A stretch of 64,000 nt of DNA from Actinokineospora globicatena (GCF_024171945.1 NZ_JAMTCR010000006.1:310001-374000), one strand, 5' to 3'. Shown: positions 9,029-18,057, counted from the stretch's first letter. Notes: generated by a model from the letters alone, not told the origin. Numbers and translations are program-made.

Positions 9029-9775
9029 GTGGAGCACTACGGGCCGGAGACCTACGGCGAGCTCAACGCCGACGTGTACGACGAGTGGCACGCCGGGCTC
9101 GACCCCACCGACGCCGTGCGGTGCCTGGCCGAGCTGATCGAGCAAGGGCCCGCGGGACCGGTCCTGGAGCTCGCGGTCGGTACGGGCCGGGTCACCATCC
9201 CGCTCGCCGCGCACGGTGTCGACCTGCGCGGCATCGATGCGTCGGCGGCCATGGTGGATCGCATGCGTGCGAAGCCGGGCGGCGACCGGATCCCGGTGGC
9301 GCTCGGCGACATGGCCGATGTCGACCCGGGCACGGACGACCGGTTCGCCATGGTGTTCGTCGTGTTCAGCACGTTCTTCTTCCTGATGACCCAGGACGAC
9401 CAAGTCCGCTGCTTCGCCAACGTCGCGGAGCGGCTGCTGCCCGGCGGCCGGTTCGTGCTGGAGTGCCCGGTGCCGGATGTCGCGCGCTACCAGCGCAACC
9501 AGAGCGTGGACGTGCACGACGTCGGTCTGGACCACGTCCGGCTCGTCACGGTGCGGCACGACCCGGTCGGGCAGCGGTTCGACGGCCACCACGTGCTGAT
9601 CGGCACCGGCGGGATCAGGCTGGCACCGGTGTCGATGCGCTACGCCTGGCCTACCGAGCTGGACCTGATGGCCCGGCTGGCCGGTCTGGAACTCCGGCAC
9701 CGCTGGGGAGGCTGGCACCGCGAACCGTTCCGCGGCGAGGGGATGTACGTCACGGTCTACGAGAAGCCAGCCTGA
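9029..9775 (+). CDS. Class I SAM-dependent methyltransferase (second in the locus)
   Basis: About 248 residues. The N-terminus (YGPETYGELNADVYDEWH) and motif I VLELAVGTGRVTIPLA, followed by GIDASAAMVDRM, mark a small-molecule methyltransferase. The start is GTG 9029, preceded by a strong GGGGAGG (9016-9022); the longer open frame back to 8423 overlaps the divergent permease and is rejected. The 3' end overlaps the convergent MFS gene by 26 bp. With the methyltransferase at 2633 this gives two methylation steps in the locus. The substrate is unknown. Confidence 0.88.
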   Translation: MEHYGPETYGELNADVYDEWHAGLDPTDAVRCLAELIEQGPAGPVLELAVGTGRVTIPLAAHGVDLRGIDASAAMVDRMRAKPGGDRIPVALGDMADVDPGTDDRFAMVFVVFSTFFFLMTQDDQVRCFANVAERLLPGGRFVLECPVPDVARYQRNQSVDVHDVGLDHVRLVTVRHDPVGQRFDGHHVLIGTGGIRLAPVSMRYAWPTELDLMARLAGLELRHRWGGWHREPFRGEGMYVTVYEKPA

Positions 9776-10871
9776 GCACCAGGAGCGGCAGCACGGCGCA
9801 CTGGACCGCGACGACCAGCCAGAACGCCGGCTCGACCCCGGCCGCCGCCAACCAGCCGTACACGGCGCCGCCGAGGACGCCGCTGAGGAACGCGCCCAAA
9901 CCCGCCGCCAACCGCTGCTGCCCGAAGGTGACCGTGGCCGACCGCGTGGATTGGGCCAGCGCCTCCAAGTCGTTCTTGAGGAACAGGACCGCGGTGCCTG
10001 CGCTGATCGCGGCGACGCCGACGGCGATGGTCACCACCGTCCCGCCCGCGAAGGCGAGCATTCCGAGCGCCAGGCAGGAGAAGCCGACCGCGAGCGCCAC
10101 CGGGTAGCCGAGGCGCCCGACCCTGGTGGCGACCAGTGGTTGGACCACCGCAAGTCCGAGCGAGTAGCCCATCATGATCACGCCGTAGCCGGTGGTGGGC
10201 AGCCGACCGTCCACGAACACCGACAGGTATTGGTAGAACTGCATGTAGATGTAGTGGGTCACGACTGTCACCGCGAACGGCGTCCTGGCCAGGCCGCGCA
10301 ACACCCTCCGCACCGGCTCCGAACGCTCGGTGGGCGCTTCGGCGCGCAGGAACGCGTGCCCGACGAGCAACGTTGCGTACAGCACCGAGGTCATGCTGAA
10401 CAGGCGCGTCGGGTCGTGCAAGAACACGGCACCGACCACCGGACCGACCGCGATCCCGAGGTTGCTCGCCGCGTTGCCCGCGGACACCAGCCTGGGACGT
10501 TGCTCAGGGGTCGCCGAATGCGCGAGGTAGCCGCGATATGCGGGGGAGTAGAGCGCGCCAGCACCGCAGCTCAGGAACAAGCCAAGCACTACCGGACCGG
10601 TCAGATATGCGACGGCGCCCAACGCGTACAGCACCGTTGCGCCTGTCAGTGCCCGTTTGAGCCCGATCCGCTCCGCCACCGCCGCCGTCACCGGCGCGCT
10701 GGCAAATTGCACCAACATGGCCGCGCCGAGCACCACCCCGACCTCGGCCATCCCGACGCCCAGCCGATCCCGCAGCACGACCGCCAGGTACGGGTACACG
10801 GCGAACGTGCCCACGTTGACCAGGAACCCGCCGACCAGCAACGACGCTGAGGACCCACTGAACACGCGCAT
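9750..10871 (-). CDS. MFS transporter
   Basis: About 373 residues with some twelve hydrophobic segments and an MFS motif A-like segment AAVAERIGLKRALTGAT after the second helix. It belongs to the drug-exporter-like DHA1 group and probably secretes the product of the preceding biosynthetic genes. The start is uncertain between GTG 10880 and ATG 10871; neither has a clear ribosome-binding site. It ends inside the convergent methyltransferase. Together with the FecBCD importer it would complete an export-and-reimport cycle typical of metallophores (inference). Confidence 0.85.
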   Translation of the reverse strand: MRVFSGSSASLLVGGFLVNVGTFAVYPYLAVVLRDRLGVGMAEVGVVLGAAMLVQFASAPVTAAVAERIGLKRALTGATVLYALGAVAYLTGPVVLGLFLSCGAGALYSPAYRGYLAHSATPEQRPRLVSAGNAASNLGIAVGPVVGAVFLHDPTRLFSMTSVLYATLLVGHAFLRAEAPTERSEPVRRVLRGLARTPFAVTVVTHYIYMQFYQYLSVFVDGRLPTTGYGVIMMGYSLGLAVVQPLVATRVGRLGYPVALAVGFSCLALGMLAFAGGTVVTIAVGVAAISAGTAVLFLKNDLEALAQSTRSATVTFGQQRLAAGLGAFLSGVLGGAVYGWLAAAGVEPAFWLVVAVQCAVLPLLVLRLASRRP

Positions 10872-10933
10872 CGACCACACCGGTCGGGCAACGGTGCCAC
10901 TTAGTTCCCGGGCCGATCGGTTCCCGGGTCAGA

Positions 10934-11638
10934 TCAGACGAACGCCTCGGCCAGGATCATCAGCACCGAGTCGTCGACCGGTCCGCTGACCGCGTAGGTG
11001 TAGCCCTTGGCCACCCAGGTGAGCCGGGACCCCTTGCAGTCGATCGCGCCGCCGAACCCCCGGTTAGGGGTGTCGCCCTGGTAGCGCAGTTCGTAGGCCT
11101 CGTCGCTGCGGTACCAGAGCCCGGGGTACTGGCCGACGGTCGTCGGCGTCGTGGCGACGCGGCTGTTGGCGGTCGACACCGTGACCTCGGGGCCGTAGCG
11201 CTCAACGGTCACCAGGGCGCCCGTCACCCGGTAGGGCGCGCTGAGCATCACCGAGTCGTCGAACATCCGGTAGATCCCGACCGGCGTCCCGAAAGCGGTC
11301 GCTGGCAGCACCCACTCGGTGACTTCCGTGGCCCGCGCCATGGGCACGAACTCCGCGCCCGGCATCGCCACGCACCCCTCGGGCTGCACCGCGACCGACA
11401 GGCTGCCCGCGGGCATCTGCTTCATTCCGCTCGTGGCGGGACCGGCGGCGAGCGCGGCGGCCGCGACCGTCCCCGCGAGCACCGCCGCCGTCGCCGCCAG
11501 GGGCGCCCGCCACGACCGCCGCGGTCGCCGCTCGCTCAACCGGCTCATGATCGCGGTGACCACCGCGTCGCTCGGCGGTCCGCACAGGTCGCGTCCGGCC
11601 GCGGTCAGCCGCGTGGCCAGGTCGCCGTTCTCACGCAC
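10934..11638 (-). CDS. Putative membrane-anchored anti-sigma factor
   Basis: A 234-residue protein with a cytosolic N-terminus of about 45 residues, one transmembrane helix (about 45-67, Ala/Val rich: APLAATAAVLAGTVAAAALA) and an extracytoplasmic domain ending ...DDSVLMILAEAFV. It starts at GTG 11638, 8 bp inside the ECF sigma gene. This coupling, plus the single-helix topology, is the usual arrangement of a cognate anti-sigma factor. No zinc-binding HxxxCxxC motif of the ZAS class is visible in the N-terminus, so the assignment rests mainly on context. Confidence 0.6.
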   Translation of the reverse strand: MRENGDLATRLTAAGRDLCGPPSDAVVTAIMSRLSERRPRRSWRAPLAATAAVLAGTVAAAALAAGPATSGMKQMPAGSLSVAVQPEGCVAMPGAEFVPMARATEVTEWVLPATAFGTPVGIYRMFDDSVMLSAPYRVTGALVTVERYGPEVTVSTANSRVATTPTTVGQYPGLWYRSDEAYELRYQGDTPNRGFGGAIDCKGSRLTWVAKGYTYAVSGPVDDSVLMILAEAFV

Positions 11639-12260
11639 GCCGCAGCCCCCCGTCGAGGACCGCCAGCGCCGGGGGCGCGCGGTGCGGTGTCTCGCGGTCC
11701 TCGGGTTCGTTGAGGGAGTGCGGGACGATCTCCCGCAGCCGCGCCAACGCCCGGGACGTGCGGGACTTGACCGAGCCGCGCGGCCACCCCAGCACCTGGG
11801 CGGTCTCGGCCTCAGTCAGGCCGAGCAGGTAGCGGCAGCCCAGCACCTGCCGGTCCTTCTCCGGTAGCCGCAGCAGCGCCGACCACAGTTCCCGGCTGCG
11901 CTCGGAGGTCACCGCGACGCCGTGCGGGTCGTGCGCGACGGTGACCTCGTCGACCGACTCCCGCAGCACCGCGACCCTGCTGGTCACCTTGGCGCGCCGG
12001 GTCCGCGTCCGGTGCAGGTTGCGGGCCAGGTTCACCACGATCCGCAGGAACCACGGCTTGAACGGGGACCCTGCCCGGAACCCCGCCAACCCGTCGTAGG
12101 CCCGCACGAACGCCTCTTGCGCGACGTCCTCGCAGTCCGTCCCGGCCCCGGCCAGCGCCGCCACCCGGCAGGCCACCCCGTGGTAGCGGCGGACCAGCAC
12201 CTCGAACGCCCCGAGCTCACCGGCGAGCGACCGAGCCACCAGGCTCTCGTCGTCATCCAC
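11631..12260 (-). CDS. ECF RNA polymerase sigma factor
   Basis: About 209 residues with sigma-70 region 2 (EDVAQEAFVRAYDGLAGF, then KPWFLRIVVNLARN for -10 recognition) and region 4 (LPEKDRQVLGCRYLLGLTEAETAQVLGWPRGSVKSRTSRAL) for -35 binding. It is an extracytoplasmic-function sigma factor. The GTG at 12260 with an upstream GGGGGGCGAGGA is preferred over the longer frame from 12305. The downstream gene overlaps by 8 bp and is its likely anti-sigma factor, so the pair probably responds to an envelope signal. Confidence 0.92.
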   Translation of the reverse strand: MDDDESLVARSLAGELGAFEVLVRRYHGVACRVAALAGAGTDCEDVAQEAFVRAYDGLAGFRAGSPFKPWFLRIVVNLARNLHRTRTRRAKVTSRVAVLRESVDEVTVAHDPHGVAVTSERSRELWSALLRLPEKDRQVLGCRYLLGLTEAETAQVLGWPRGSVKSRTSRALARLREIVPHSLNEPEDRETPHRAPPALAVLDGGLRRA

Positions 12261-12324
12261 GGTCCTCGCCCCCCTGGTGATCCCACCCCTACCCGTGGGA
12301 TACACCGCTGAGCGGGGAACGGTT

Positions 12325-13056
12325 TCAGACCTCCAGGAACGCGAACACGGCCGCGCGGAACTCGTCGCTGTTCAGGGCGCCGACGTGGTCACCGGGCACG
12401 TGCCGCAGCTCGGCACCGGGCACCTGGGCGACGAGGTGGTCGACCCCCTGGGACATGGGGTCCTCCTGGCCCGCGAGGAACAGCGTGGGCACCCGGGGCG
12501 CGCGCGCGGCCGGGTCGAACGGCTCCCTGGCCAACCCCTCGACCACGTTGAGCAGCGACGCGGTGTCCTGGCCGGGGCCGGTCACCATGTGCGTGATGAT
12601 CCCGGTCAGCATGTCCTCCGGCTGCGGGCCCCCGTCGGCGGCCGCCCGCGCCTTGGCCAGGTCGACGGCCGCGAACGGCTCCATCGGGCTGAGACCCCCG
12701 AGCACCAACCTCCGCACCGGCACAGCCCCCGTCGCGGCGAGGTCCCAGGCCAGCCTCGCCCCCAGCGAGTACCCGACGAGGTCGACCTCCTCCTGCCCGA
12801 CCGCCTCAGCGATCCGCGCCAACAGGTGCGTCGTGACCACCTCGTCAGGCGACCCGACGGCAGGCCCACCCGCGTGCCCGGGCAGGTGCACCACCACGGT
12901 CTCCCGCCCGGCCGCCGCGAACGCCTCGGCCCACCGCCCCACCGGCCAATCGACATCCCCACTGGTGGCGAACCCGTGCACGAGCACCACAGGCGGCCCA
13001 GAAACCTCGACATCGACCCCGGTACGGGTGGTCGGCAACGCCACAACACTGGTCAT
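12325..13056 (-). CDS. Alpha/beta hydrolase
   Basis: About 243 residues. The oxyanion-hole motif is VVLVHGFATSG, the nucleophile elbow GYSLG (Ser), an acid is present in the LFLAGQEDPM segment, and the catalytic His lies in PGDHVGALNS near the C-terminus, as in a typical serine esterase or lipase-like hydrolase without a signal peptide. ATG 13056 is preferred to 13086 because the protein then begins MTSVVALPTTRTG. It lies 64 bp before the ECF sigma gene but the link is unclear. Its substrate cannot be inferred. Confidence 0.82.
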   Translation of the reverse strand: MTSVVALPTTRTGVDVEVSGPPVVLVHGFATSGDVDWPVGRWAEAFAAAGRETVVVHLPGHAGGPAVGSPDEVVTTHLLARIAEAVGQEEVDLVGYSLGARLAWDLAATGAVPVRRLVLGGLSPMEPFAAVDLAKARAAADGGPQPEDMLTGIITHMVTGPGQDTASLLNVVEGLAREPFDPAARAPRVPTLFLAGQEDPMSQGVDHLVAQVPGAELRHVPGDHVGALNSDEFRAAVFAFLEV

Positions 13057-13861
13057 TCTACGAGCGTAGATAAAAACTTCCCCCACCTCAAGCCGCTCCC
13101 CGCCGCCTTGTGGTCAAGCCCGTGCTCGGACCTCTTTTCCGGATCTTCGCTTCCGGACGGTCTAGGTCCACCTTCGCGCACTGCCATATGCGCCCCGACC
13201 AGCGAATGTTCTCGTTGCTCCTGCTCCGAGATTCCCTCCGCTGGGCGACAAAAGTTATCCACATGTGGATCTCCGCAGGGCCTGTTTCAAGATCGCGCGT
13301 GGGTGGGTCCCGGTAGACTGGCCCAGGGACGCCCCCCGGAGAGGGTGGGGGCCGGGCCAGGCTTGGGGTGGGGCCCCGGGGGTGTCAAGGGGGTTCGCTC
13401 GAAGGTGTGACGGGCGGGCTGGCGCGGCGGGAGCGGAGCGGTCGGGAAGGTGATGTCCCGGTGGGTGTTGCGCCGCAGGCGGAAGCGGGGGGCCGCAGGG
13501 TGGCATGGCGGTTCTGGATGTCGCTGGTCGGAGCGGGCGAGAGGGCGGCTCCCGGCGGGAGCGCCGCAGGCCGGCGTGGCGGCTGGGTGCCGTAGGTCGG
13601 AGCGGGAGAGGCAACTTTTCGGCGGGAGCGCCGCAAGGCGGCATCTCGGCGTGAGTGGAACACGTGAACGCCATCGGGGCGGCCGAAAGTTGTGGGAGCC
13701 CGCGGGGAGGCCGCAAGCCGTCAGCAGGCGTGCCTCGGAGTGCGGCCCCATTCCGCCGGAGCGGCCCCGATTGGTCGTCCGATGGGGGCGAGCAGGAGCG
13801 GCACGGCTGAGGGGCGCAGGAGGCGATTCAGGCGAGTTGCCGCAGGTGGTGTCTCAACGAG
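13057..13861. other. 805-bp gene-free, repeat-rich intergenic region
   Basis: No protein gene is supported here; several overlapping open frames are products of the high GC content. It contains copy 1 of the three-copy element (13246-13350). It also holds two imperfect tandem units of about 67 bp (roughly 13520-13587 and 13588-13650), each carrying GGTCGGAGCGGG and GGCGGGAGCGCCGCA. The downstream DNA is strongly G-rich on this strand. A non-coding RNA is possible but not shown. Confidence 0.5.
13246..13350 (+). repeat. Intergenic element, copy 1 of 3
   Basis: The copy has TTATCCACA (13255-13263) inside the palindrome ATCCACATGTGGAT, then 50 bp later TAGACT (13314-13319) and the conserved core GGGACGCCCCCCGGAGAGG (13326-13344) followed by a G run. 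It aligns over its whole length with the reverse strand of 43334-43440, with identical 50-bp spacing, and over its core with the reverse strand of 27873-27958. TTATCCACA matches the DnaA-box consensus and TAGACT resembles an actinobacterial -10, but neither function is established. Confidence 0.75.
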
Positions 13862-14446
13862 TCACCCGGCGATGCGGTGGACTATGCCGTCGACGTAGGA
13901 GCTGTAGCGGGGGACCAGGTCTCCCACGGGGTGCATCAGGCTGGCCACGTTGGCGCCGATGGTGACCGAGATGACCTCGTCCGCCAGTACCTCCACCGCT
14001 GCCGCTGGTAGGGCCGAGCCGCACGCGGCGGAGATGCGTCGGATCAGTTCCAGGCGCCAGGCGGTCAGCAGTTCTCGGTACTGGCGGGCGAGTTCCGGGT
14101 TGGCCACCGAGTGCTCCCACAGCACCAGCAGGACCCTGGCCGAGGTGATCCGGTGCTCGTCGAGGGGCATCGCCGCCTCGACGAAGCCCCGCAGCGCCTC
14201 GACCGGGCCGACCGACGGGTCCAGGGTCGACACCCGTTGCTCGGTCTCCTGCAGCACGCTCTCGAACGTCGCCGCGATGATGCAGTCCTTGCTCGCGAAG
14301 TAGTGCTTGAGGGCGCCATTGGCGAAACCGGCCGCGGTGACGATGCTGCGCATCGTGGCTGCCTCGAAGCCGCCTGCGGCGATCAGCCGCTTGGCGACCT
14401 CGACGATCTCCCGGCGCCGCTGATCATGGTCGATGACCTTCGGCAT
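13862..14446 (-). CDS. TetR-family transcriptional regulator
   Basis: A 194-residue TetR protein. The N-terminal HTH spans about 10-60 (REIVEVAKRLIAAGGFEAATMRSIVTAAG, then the recognition helix NGALKHYFASKD). A helical ligand-binding domain follows. It lies 22 bp downstream of the ABC ATPase gene on the same strand and ends the transporter operon. It is the obvious candidate to bind the TAGTCTA/TAGACTA operators upstream of the transporter, the O-methyltransferase and the alcohol dehydrogenase operon, and so to coordinate the regulon (inference). Confidence 0.92.
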   Translation of the reverse strand: MPKVIDHDQRRREIVEVAKRLIAAGGFEAATMRSIVTAAGFANGALKHYFASKDCIIAATFESVLQETEQRVSTLDPSVGPVEALRGFVEAAMPLDEHRITSARVLLVLWEHSVANPELARQYRELLTAWRLELIRRISAACGSALPAAAVEVLADEVISVTIGANVASLMHPVGDLVPRYSSYVDGIVHRIAG

Positions 14447-14468
14447 GGTGGTGGCCTCTTGTGGGGTG

Positions 14469-15293
14469 TCACGCGGAGTCGCGCAGGCCGAGCCAGGCGG
14501 CGCGGCGTTCGGCTTGGCGTGCCGGGTCGGCGACGGGTGCCGCCAGCAGCAGCCGCCGCGTGTACGGGTGGGACGGTTCGTGGGTGACCTGGTGCGTCGG
14601 CCCCGACTCGACGATCTCGCCGTGGTACATCACCGACACCCGGTGGCAGACCCGCCGGACGACGCCGAGGTCGTGCGAGACGAACAGGTACGACACGCCG
14701 GTCTCGCGCTGCAGGTCGATGAACAGGTCCAGGATGGTCGCCTGCGTCGTCAGGTCCAGCGCGCTCACCGGCTCGTCGCACACGATCAACCGGGGACGGC
14801 GCACCAGCGCCCGCGCGATGGCGATGCGCTGCCGCTGACCGCCGGAGAACTCGCTCGGGTACCGGTGCACCGAGTCCCCGGGCAGCCGCACCCGGTCGAG
14901 CATCTCGGCGACGACAGCCCGCGCCTGCGCCCGGGAGGTCCCCGCGACCTCCAACGGCTCGGCCAGCACCTCGCCCACGGTCATCGTCGGGTCCAGGGAG
15001 CCGTACGGGTCCTGGAACACGACCTGGATGTCGTTGGCCAGCCTGCGCCGCGCGGCACCACGGGCGTGCGTGATGTCCTCGCCGTCGAAGGTGATCCGGC
15101 CGGACTCCACCGGGGTCAGCCCCAGCAGTGCCCTGCCCAGGGTGGACTTCCCGGACCCGCTCTCGCCGACCAGCCCCACGCACTCCCCGGCCCCGACCGA
15201 GATCGAGACCCCCTTGAGCGCGCGGAACCGGACCTTGCGGGCCAGCCGGTAGTCGACCACCAGGTCCTGCACATCCAGCAGTGGTGCCGTCAT
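14469..15293 (-). CDS. Peptide-type ABC transporter ATPase (DppF/OppF-like)
   Basis: 274 residues with Walker A GESGSGKST, signature FSGGQRQRIAIARAL, Walker B LIVCDEPVSALD and an H-loop SHDLGVV. The C-terminal oligopeptide-transporter segment (HEPSHPYTRRLLLAAPV) places it in the DppF/OppF group. ATG 15293 overlaps the stop of the preceding fusion gene by 4 bp, which fixes the start. It supplies the second nucleotide-binding domain of the importer, the first being fused to the DppC-like permease. Confidence 0.93.
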   Translation of the reverse strand: MTAPLLDVQDLVVDYRLARKVRFRALKGVSISVGAGECVGLVGESGSGKSTLGRALLGLTPVESGRITFDGEDITHARGAARRRLANDIQVVFQDPYGSLDPTMTVGEVLAEPLEVAGTSRAQARAVVAEMLDRVRLPGDSVHRYPSEFSGGQRQRIAIARALVRRPRLIVCDEPVSALDLTTQATILDLFIDLQRETGVSYLFVSHDLGVVRRVCHRVSVMYHGEIVESGPTHQVTHEPSHPYTRRLLLAAPVADPARQAERRAAWLGLRDSA

Positions 15294-17119
15294 CGCGCGT
15301 CGTCCTCTCCACCGGCGACCGCGTGCGCGGGTGCCCAGCCCTGGTCCAGTTCGTCGCGCCCCGCGACGTCGTCGAGCGAGGCGCTGATCAGCTCGGCGGT
15401 GTACGGGTGCGCCGGGGCCCGGAAGATCTGCTCCACCAAGCCCGTCTCCACGATCCGGCCGTCCTTCATCACCACGACCCGGTCGCAGATGTCGGCGACC
15501 ACGCCGAAGTTGTGCGTCACGATCACCAGCGCCATGCCGTACTCCTGCTGCAGCTCCCGCAGCAGCTCGAGCACCTCGGCCTGCACCGTGACGTCCAGCG
15601 CGGTCGTCGGCTCGTCGGCGACCAGCACCGACGGCCTGCCCGACACGGCGCCCGCGATCAGCACGCGCTGCGCCATACCGCCGGAGATCTGGTGCGGGTA
15701 GGAGCCGAGCACCCGCTCCGGGTCGGTGATGCCCACCCGGACCAGCACTTCCCGCGCCCGGGCCCGTGCGTCTGCCTTGGACAGACCATGAACGTGCCGC
15801 AGCGGCTCGACCAGCTGGTGCTCGATGGTGTAGCAGGGGTCCAAGTTGGACAGCGGCTCCTGCGGCACGTACCCGATGGAGCGCCCAAGCAGCGCCGCGC
15901 GGTCGGCGGAAGAGAGCTTGCTGACCTCCCGGCCGCTGATCCAGATCCCGTCCGCGACCGCGGTTCCGCCCGAGGGCAGCAGGTCCAGGACGGCGAAGCT
16001 GGTCTGCGTCTTGCCCGACCCGGACTCGCCGACGATCCCGAGGACCTCGCCCGGCGCCGCGTCCAGCGACACCCCGGACACCACTTCCTTGATCCCGTTG
16101 TTCGTGGCGTACCCGACCCGGAGGTTCTCCACGCGTAGCGCGCAGTCCTCGATCGCGTGCACGTGCGACCCGCTCGTCTCGCGGTCGGGCAGATCGGCGG
16201 CCGCGGGAGCCGCCAGTGCCTGGCGAACCCTGGCCCTGGCCCGCCGGTTGGGCTGCTCGGCGCGGATGCTGATCAGGTCGGCCAGCGTCGACCCGATGAA
16301 CGCCAGCGCCGCGATGGTGACGCCGAGGGCGATCGAGGGCCAGAGCAGGATCTTCGGGTAGGTGAGCATGGTGTTGAAGCCGTCGTTCATCATCTGGCCC
16401 CAGCTCGGCGTGGACGCCGAGCCGATGCCGAGGAACTGCAGGCCCGCCTGCATGCCGATCGCGATACCGGCGGTCAGCGCCGTCTGCACCACGATCGGCG
16501 CGTACACCGCGCGCATCATGTGCGTGCGCAGGACCCGCGGGTTGGTCACCCCGGCGACGCGGGCGGCGTCGATGTAGGGCTCCTTGCGCACCGCCATCGC
16601 CCGCGCCCGGCTGATCCGGTAGTAGCCGGGCGCCATGAACACGCCGAGGGCGACCATCAGGACCGGGAACGACTGGCCGGTGCCCGCCGCGACCACCAGC
16701 AGCACGATCATGCCGGGGATCGACTGCAGCGCGTCGCTGATCCACGAGCAGATCCGGTCGGTCGCCCCGCCGAAGTAGCCCGCGCTCACGCCCGCGGGGA
16801 CACCGAGCAGCAGCCCGGCGACGCAGGTGATCACCGCGCCGTAGAGCGTGGTCCGCGCGCCGTAGAGCAGCCTGCTGAGGATGTCGCGGCCCGCGGAGTC
16901 GCCGCCGAGCAGGTGCCCGTTGCCCGGGTCGGCGTGCACGATCTTGAAGGTGACGAAGTTCGGGTCGAACGGCGCCAACCACGGCGCCAGGACCGCCGCG
17001 GCGACCACGAGCAGCAGCACGACCAGCGCGACCACGCCGAGCGGGCGGCGCAGGTAGCGGCGCAGCAGCGAGATCCGCCGCACGGGCGCCAGGGTGGTGG
17101 GGAACGGGGCTGTGGTCAT
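15290..17119 (-). CDS. Fused peptide-type ABC permease (DppC) and ATPase (DppD)
   Basis: One uninterrupted 609-residue frame. Residues about 1-290 form a DppC-type permease with a long first helix (VVALVVLLLVVAAAVLAPWLAPFDPN), the GGDSAGRDILSRLLYGART motif and an EAA loop near AARVAGVTNPRVLRTHMM. After a linker of about 40 residues, an ATPase domain follows with Walker A GESGSGKTQ, signature ISGGMAQRV, Walker B LVADEPTTALD and HNFGVV. No stop or frameshift separates the parts, so this is a real permease-ATPase fusion, an architecture known in actinobacterial peptide/nickel importers. ATG 17119 overlaps the DppB stop by 4 bp. Confidence 0.92.
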   Translation of the reverse strand: MTTAPFPTTLAPVRRISLLRRYLRRPLGVVALVVLLLVVAAAVLAPWLAPFDPNFVTFKIVHADPGNGHLLGGDSAGRDILSRLLYGARTTLYGAVITCVAGLLLGVPAGVSAGYFGGATDRICSWISDALQSIPGMIVLLVVAAGTGQSFPVLMVALGVFMAPGYYRISRARAMAVRKEPYIDAARVAGVTNPRVLRTHMMRAVYAPIVVQTALTAGIAIGMQAGLQFLGIGSASTPSWGQMMNDGFNTMLTYPKILLWPSIALGVTIAALAFIGSTLADLISIRAEQPNRRARARVRQALAAPAAADLPDRETSGSHVHAIEDCALRVENLRVGYATNNGIKEVVSGVSLDAAPGEVLGIVGESGSGKTQTSFAVLDLLPSGGTAVADGIWISGREVSKLSSADRAALLGRSIGYVPQEPLSNLDPCYTIEHQLVEPLRHVHGLSKADARARAREVLVRVGITDPERVLGSYPHQISGGMAQRVLIAGAVSGRPSVLVADEPTTALDVTVQAEVLELLRELQQEYGMALVIVTHNFGVVADICDRVVVMKDGRIVETGLVEQIFRAPAHPYTAELISASLDDVAGRDELDQGWAPAHAVAGGEDDAR

Positions 17120-18057
17120 CGCTCGCGCACCTTCGGGTTGACCCACCCGAGCACGAGGTCGAGCAGGAAGTTGACGAGGACGACGAACACCACGGTCACG
17201 GCGGTCAACCCCATCAGCACCGGGATGTCCCCGATCTGCGAGGAGGACTGGGTGAGGCTGCCGATGCCGGGCAGGTTGAACACGATCTCCACGACGATGG
17301 CGCCACCGAGCAGGCCGACGAACATCAGTGCCAGCACGGTGAGCGCTGACGGGGACGCGTTGCGCAGCACGTGCGTGGTGACCCGCCGCTTGGAGAGCCC
17401 GCGCGCCCGCAGGGTCCGCACGAAGTCCTGGTTGTTGACCTGCAGGAAGCCGTTGCGCAGCTGCTCGCCGACCATGACGATCGCGCCGAGCGCCAGCGAC
17501 ACCGACGGCAGCGTGATCGAGCTGAGCCAGCCGCTGACCGACACCTCGGGGGAGACGTAGCCGATCGCGGGGAACCAGCGCAGCTCGATGGCGAACCAGG
17601 TGACCAGCACGAGGCTGACCCAGAAGCCGGGCAGCGCGAAGAGCACCACCGAGGCCAGCTTGAGGCCGCGGTCGAGCAGGCCGCCGGGGCGCAGGCCGCA
17701 GGCGATGCCCACCGCGACACCGATGACGGCCGCGAGCAGGGTCGCGAAGACGACGACCGACAGCGTCACCGGCACCCGCAGCGCGAGCTGGTCGCCCACG
17801 GGCTGGAAGCTGCGCCACGAGGTGCCGAAGTCACCGGTGGCGGCGTGCGAGATCCAGTCCCAGAACTGGGTCAGCACCGGCCGGTCGTAGCCGATCTTGG
17901 CGCGCAGCGCGTCGCGCTGGGCCGCGGTGGCGCTGTTGCCGAGCAGCCCGGGGGTGGGGTCCCCGATGGCCACGAACGCGAGGAAGAAGGTGCCGCTGCA
18001 CACGACGATGAGCAGCAGGATGCCCGAGAGCAGGCGTTTGGCGATGAAGGAAAGCAT
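17116..18057 (-). CDS. Peptide-type ABC transporter permease (DppB-like)
   Basis: A 313-residue inner-membrane permease with an N-terminal helix (LSFIAKRLLSGILLLIVVCSG), about six membrane segments and the EAA loop RTLRARGLSKRRVTTHVLRNA that contacts the ATPases. It pairs with the DppC half of the downstream fusion to form the channel. A GAGGAG ribosome-binding site precedes ATG 18057. The 62-bp gap to the upstream binding-protein gene contains a strong hairpin that could lower permease expression relative to the binding protein. Confidence 0.92.
   Translation of the reverse strand: MLSFIAKRLLSGILLLIVVCSGTFFLAFVAIGDPTPGLLGNSATAAQRDALRAKIGYDRPVLTQFWDWISHAATGDFGTSWRSFQPVGDQLALRVPVTLSVVVFATLLAAVIGVAVGIACGLRPGGLLDRGLKLASVVLFALPGFWVSLVLVTWFAIELRWFPAIGYVSPEVSVSGWLSSITLPSVSLALGAIVMVGEQLRNGFLQVNNQDFVRTLRARGLSKRRVTTHVLRNASPSALTVLALMFVGLLGGAIVVEIVFNLPGIGSLTQSSSQIGDIPVLMGLTAVTVVFVVLVNFLLDLVLGWVNPKVRER

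Noticed and set aside
13255-13751. Overlapping open frames downstream of element copy 1
   Set aside because: Low-complexity Arg/Pro/Gly products of a GC-rich repeat; no family, no codon logic.
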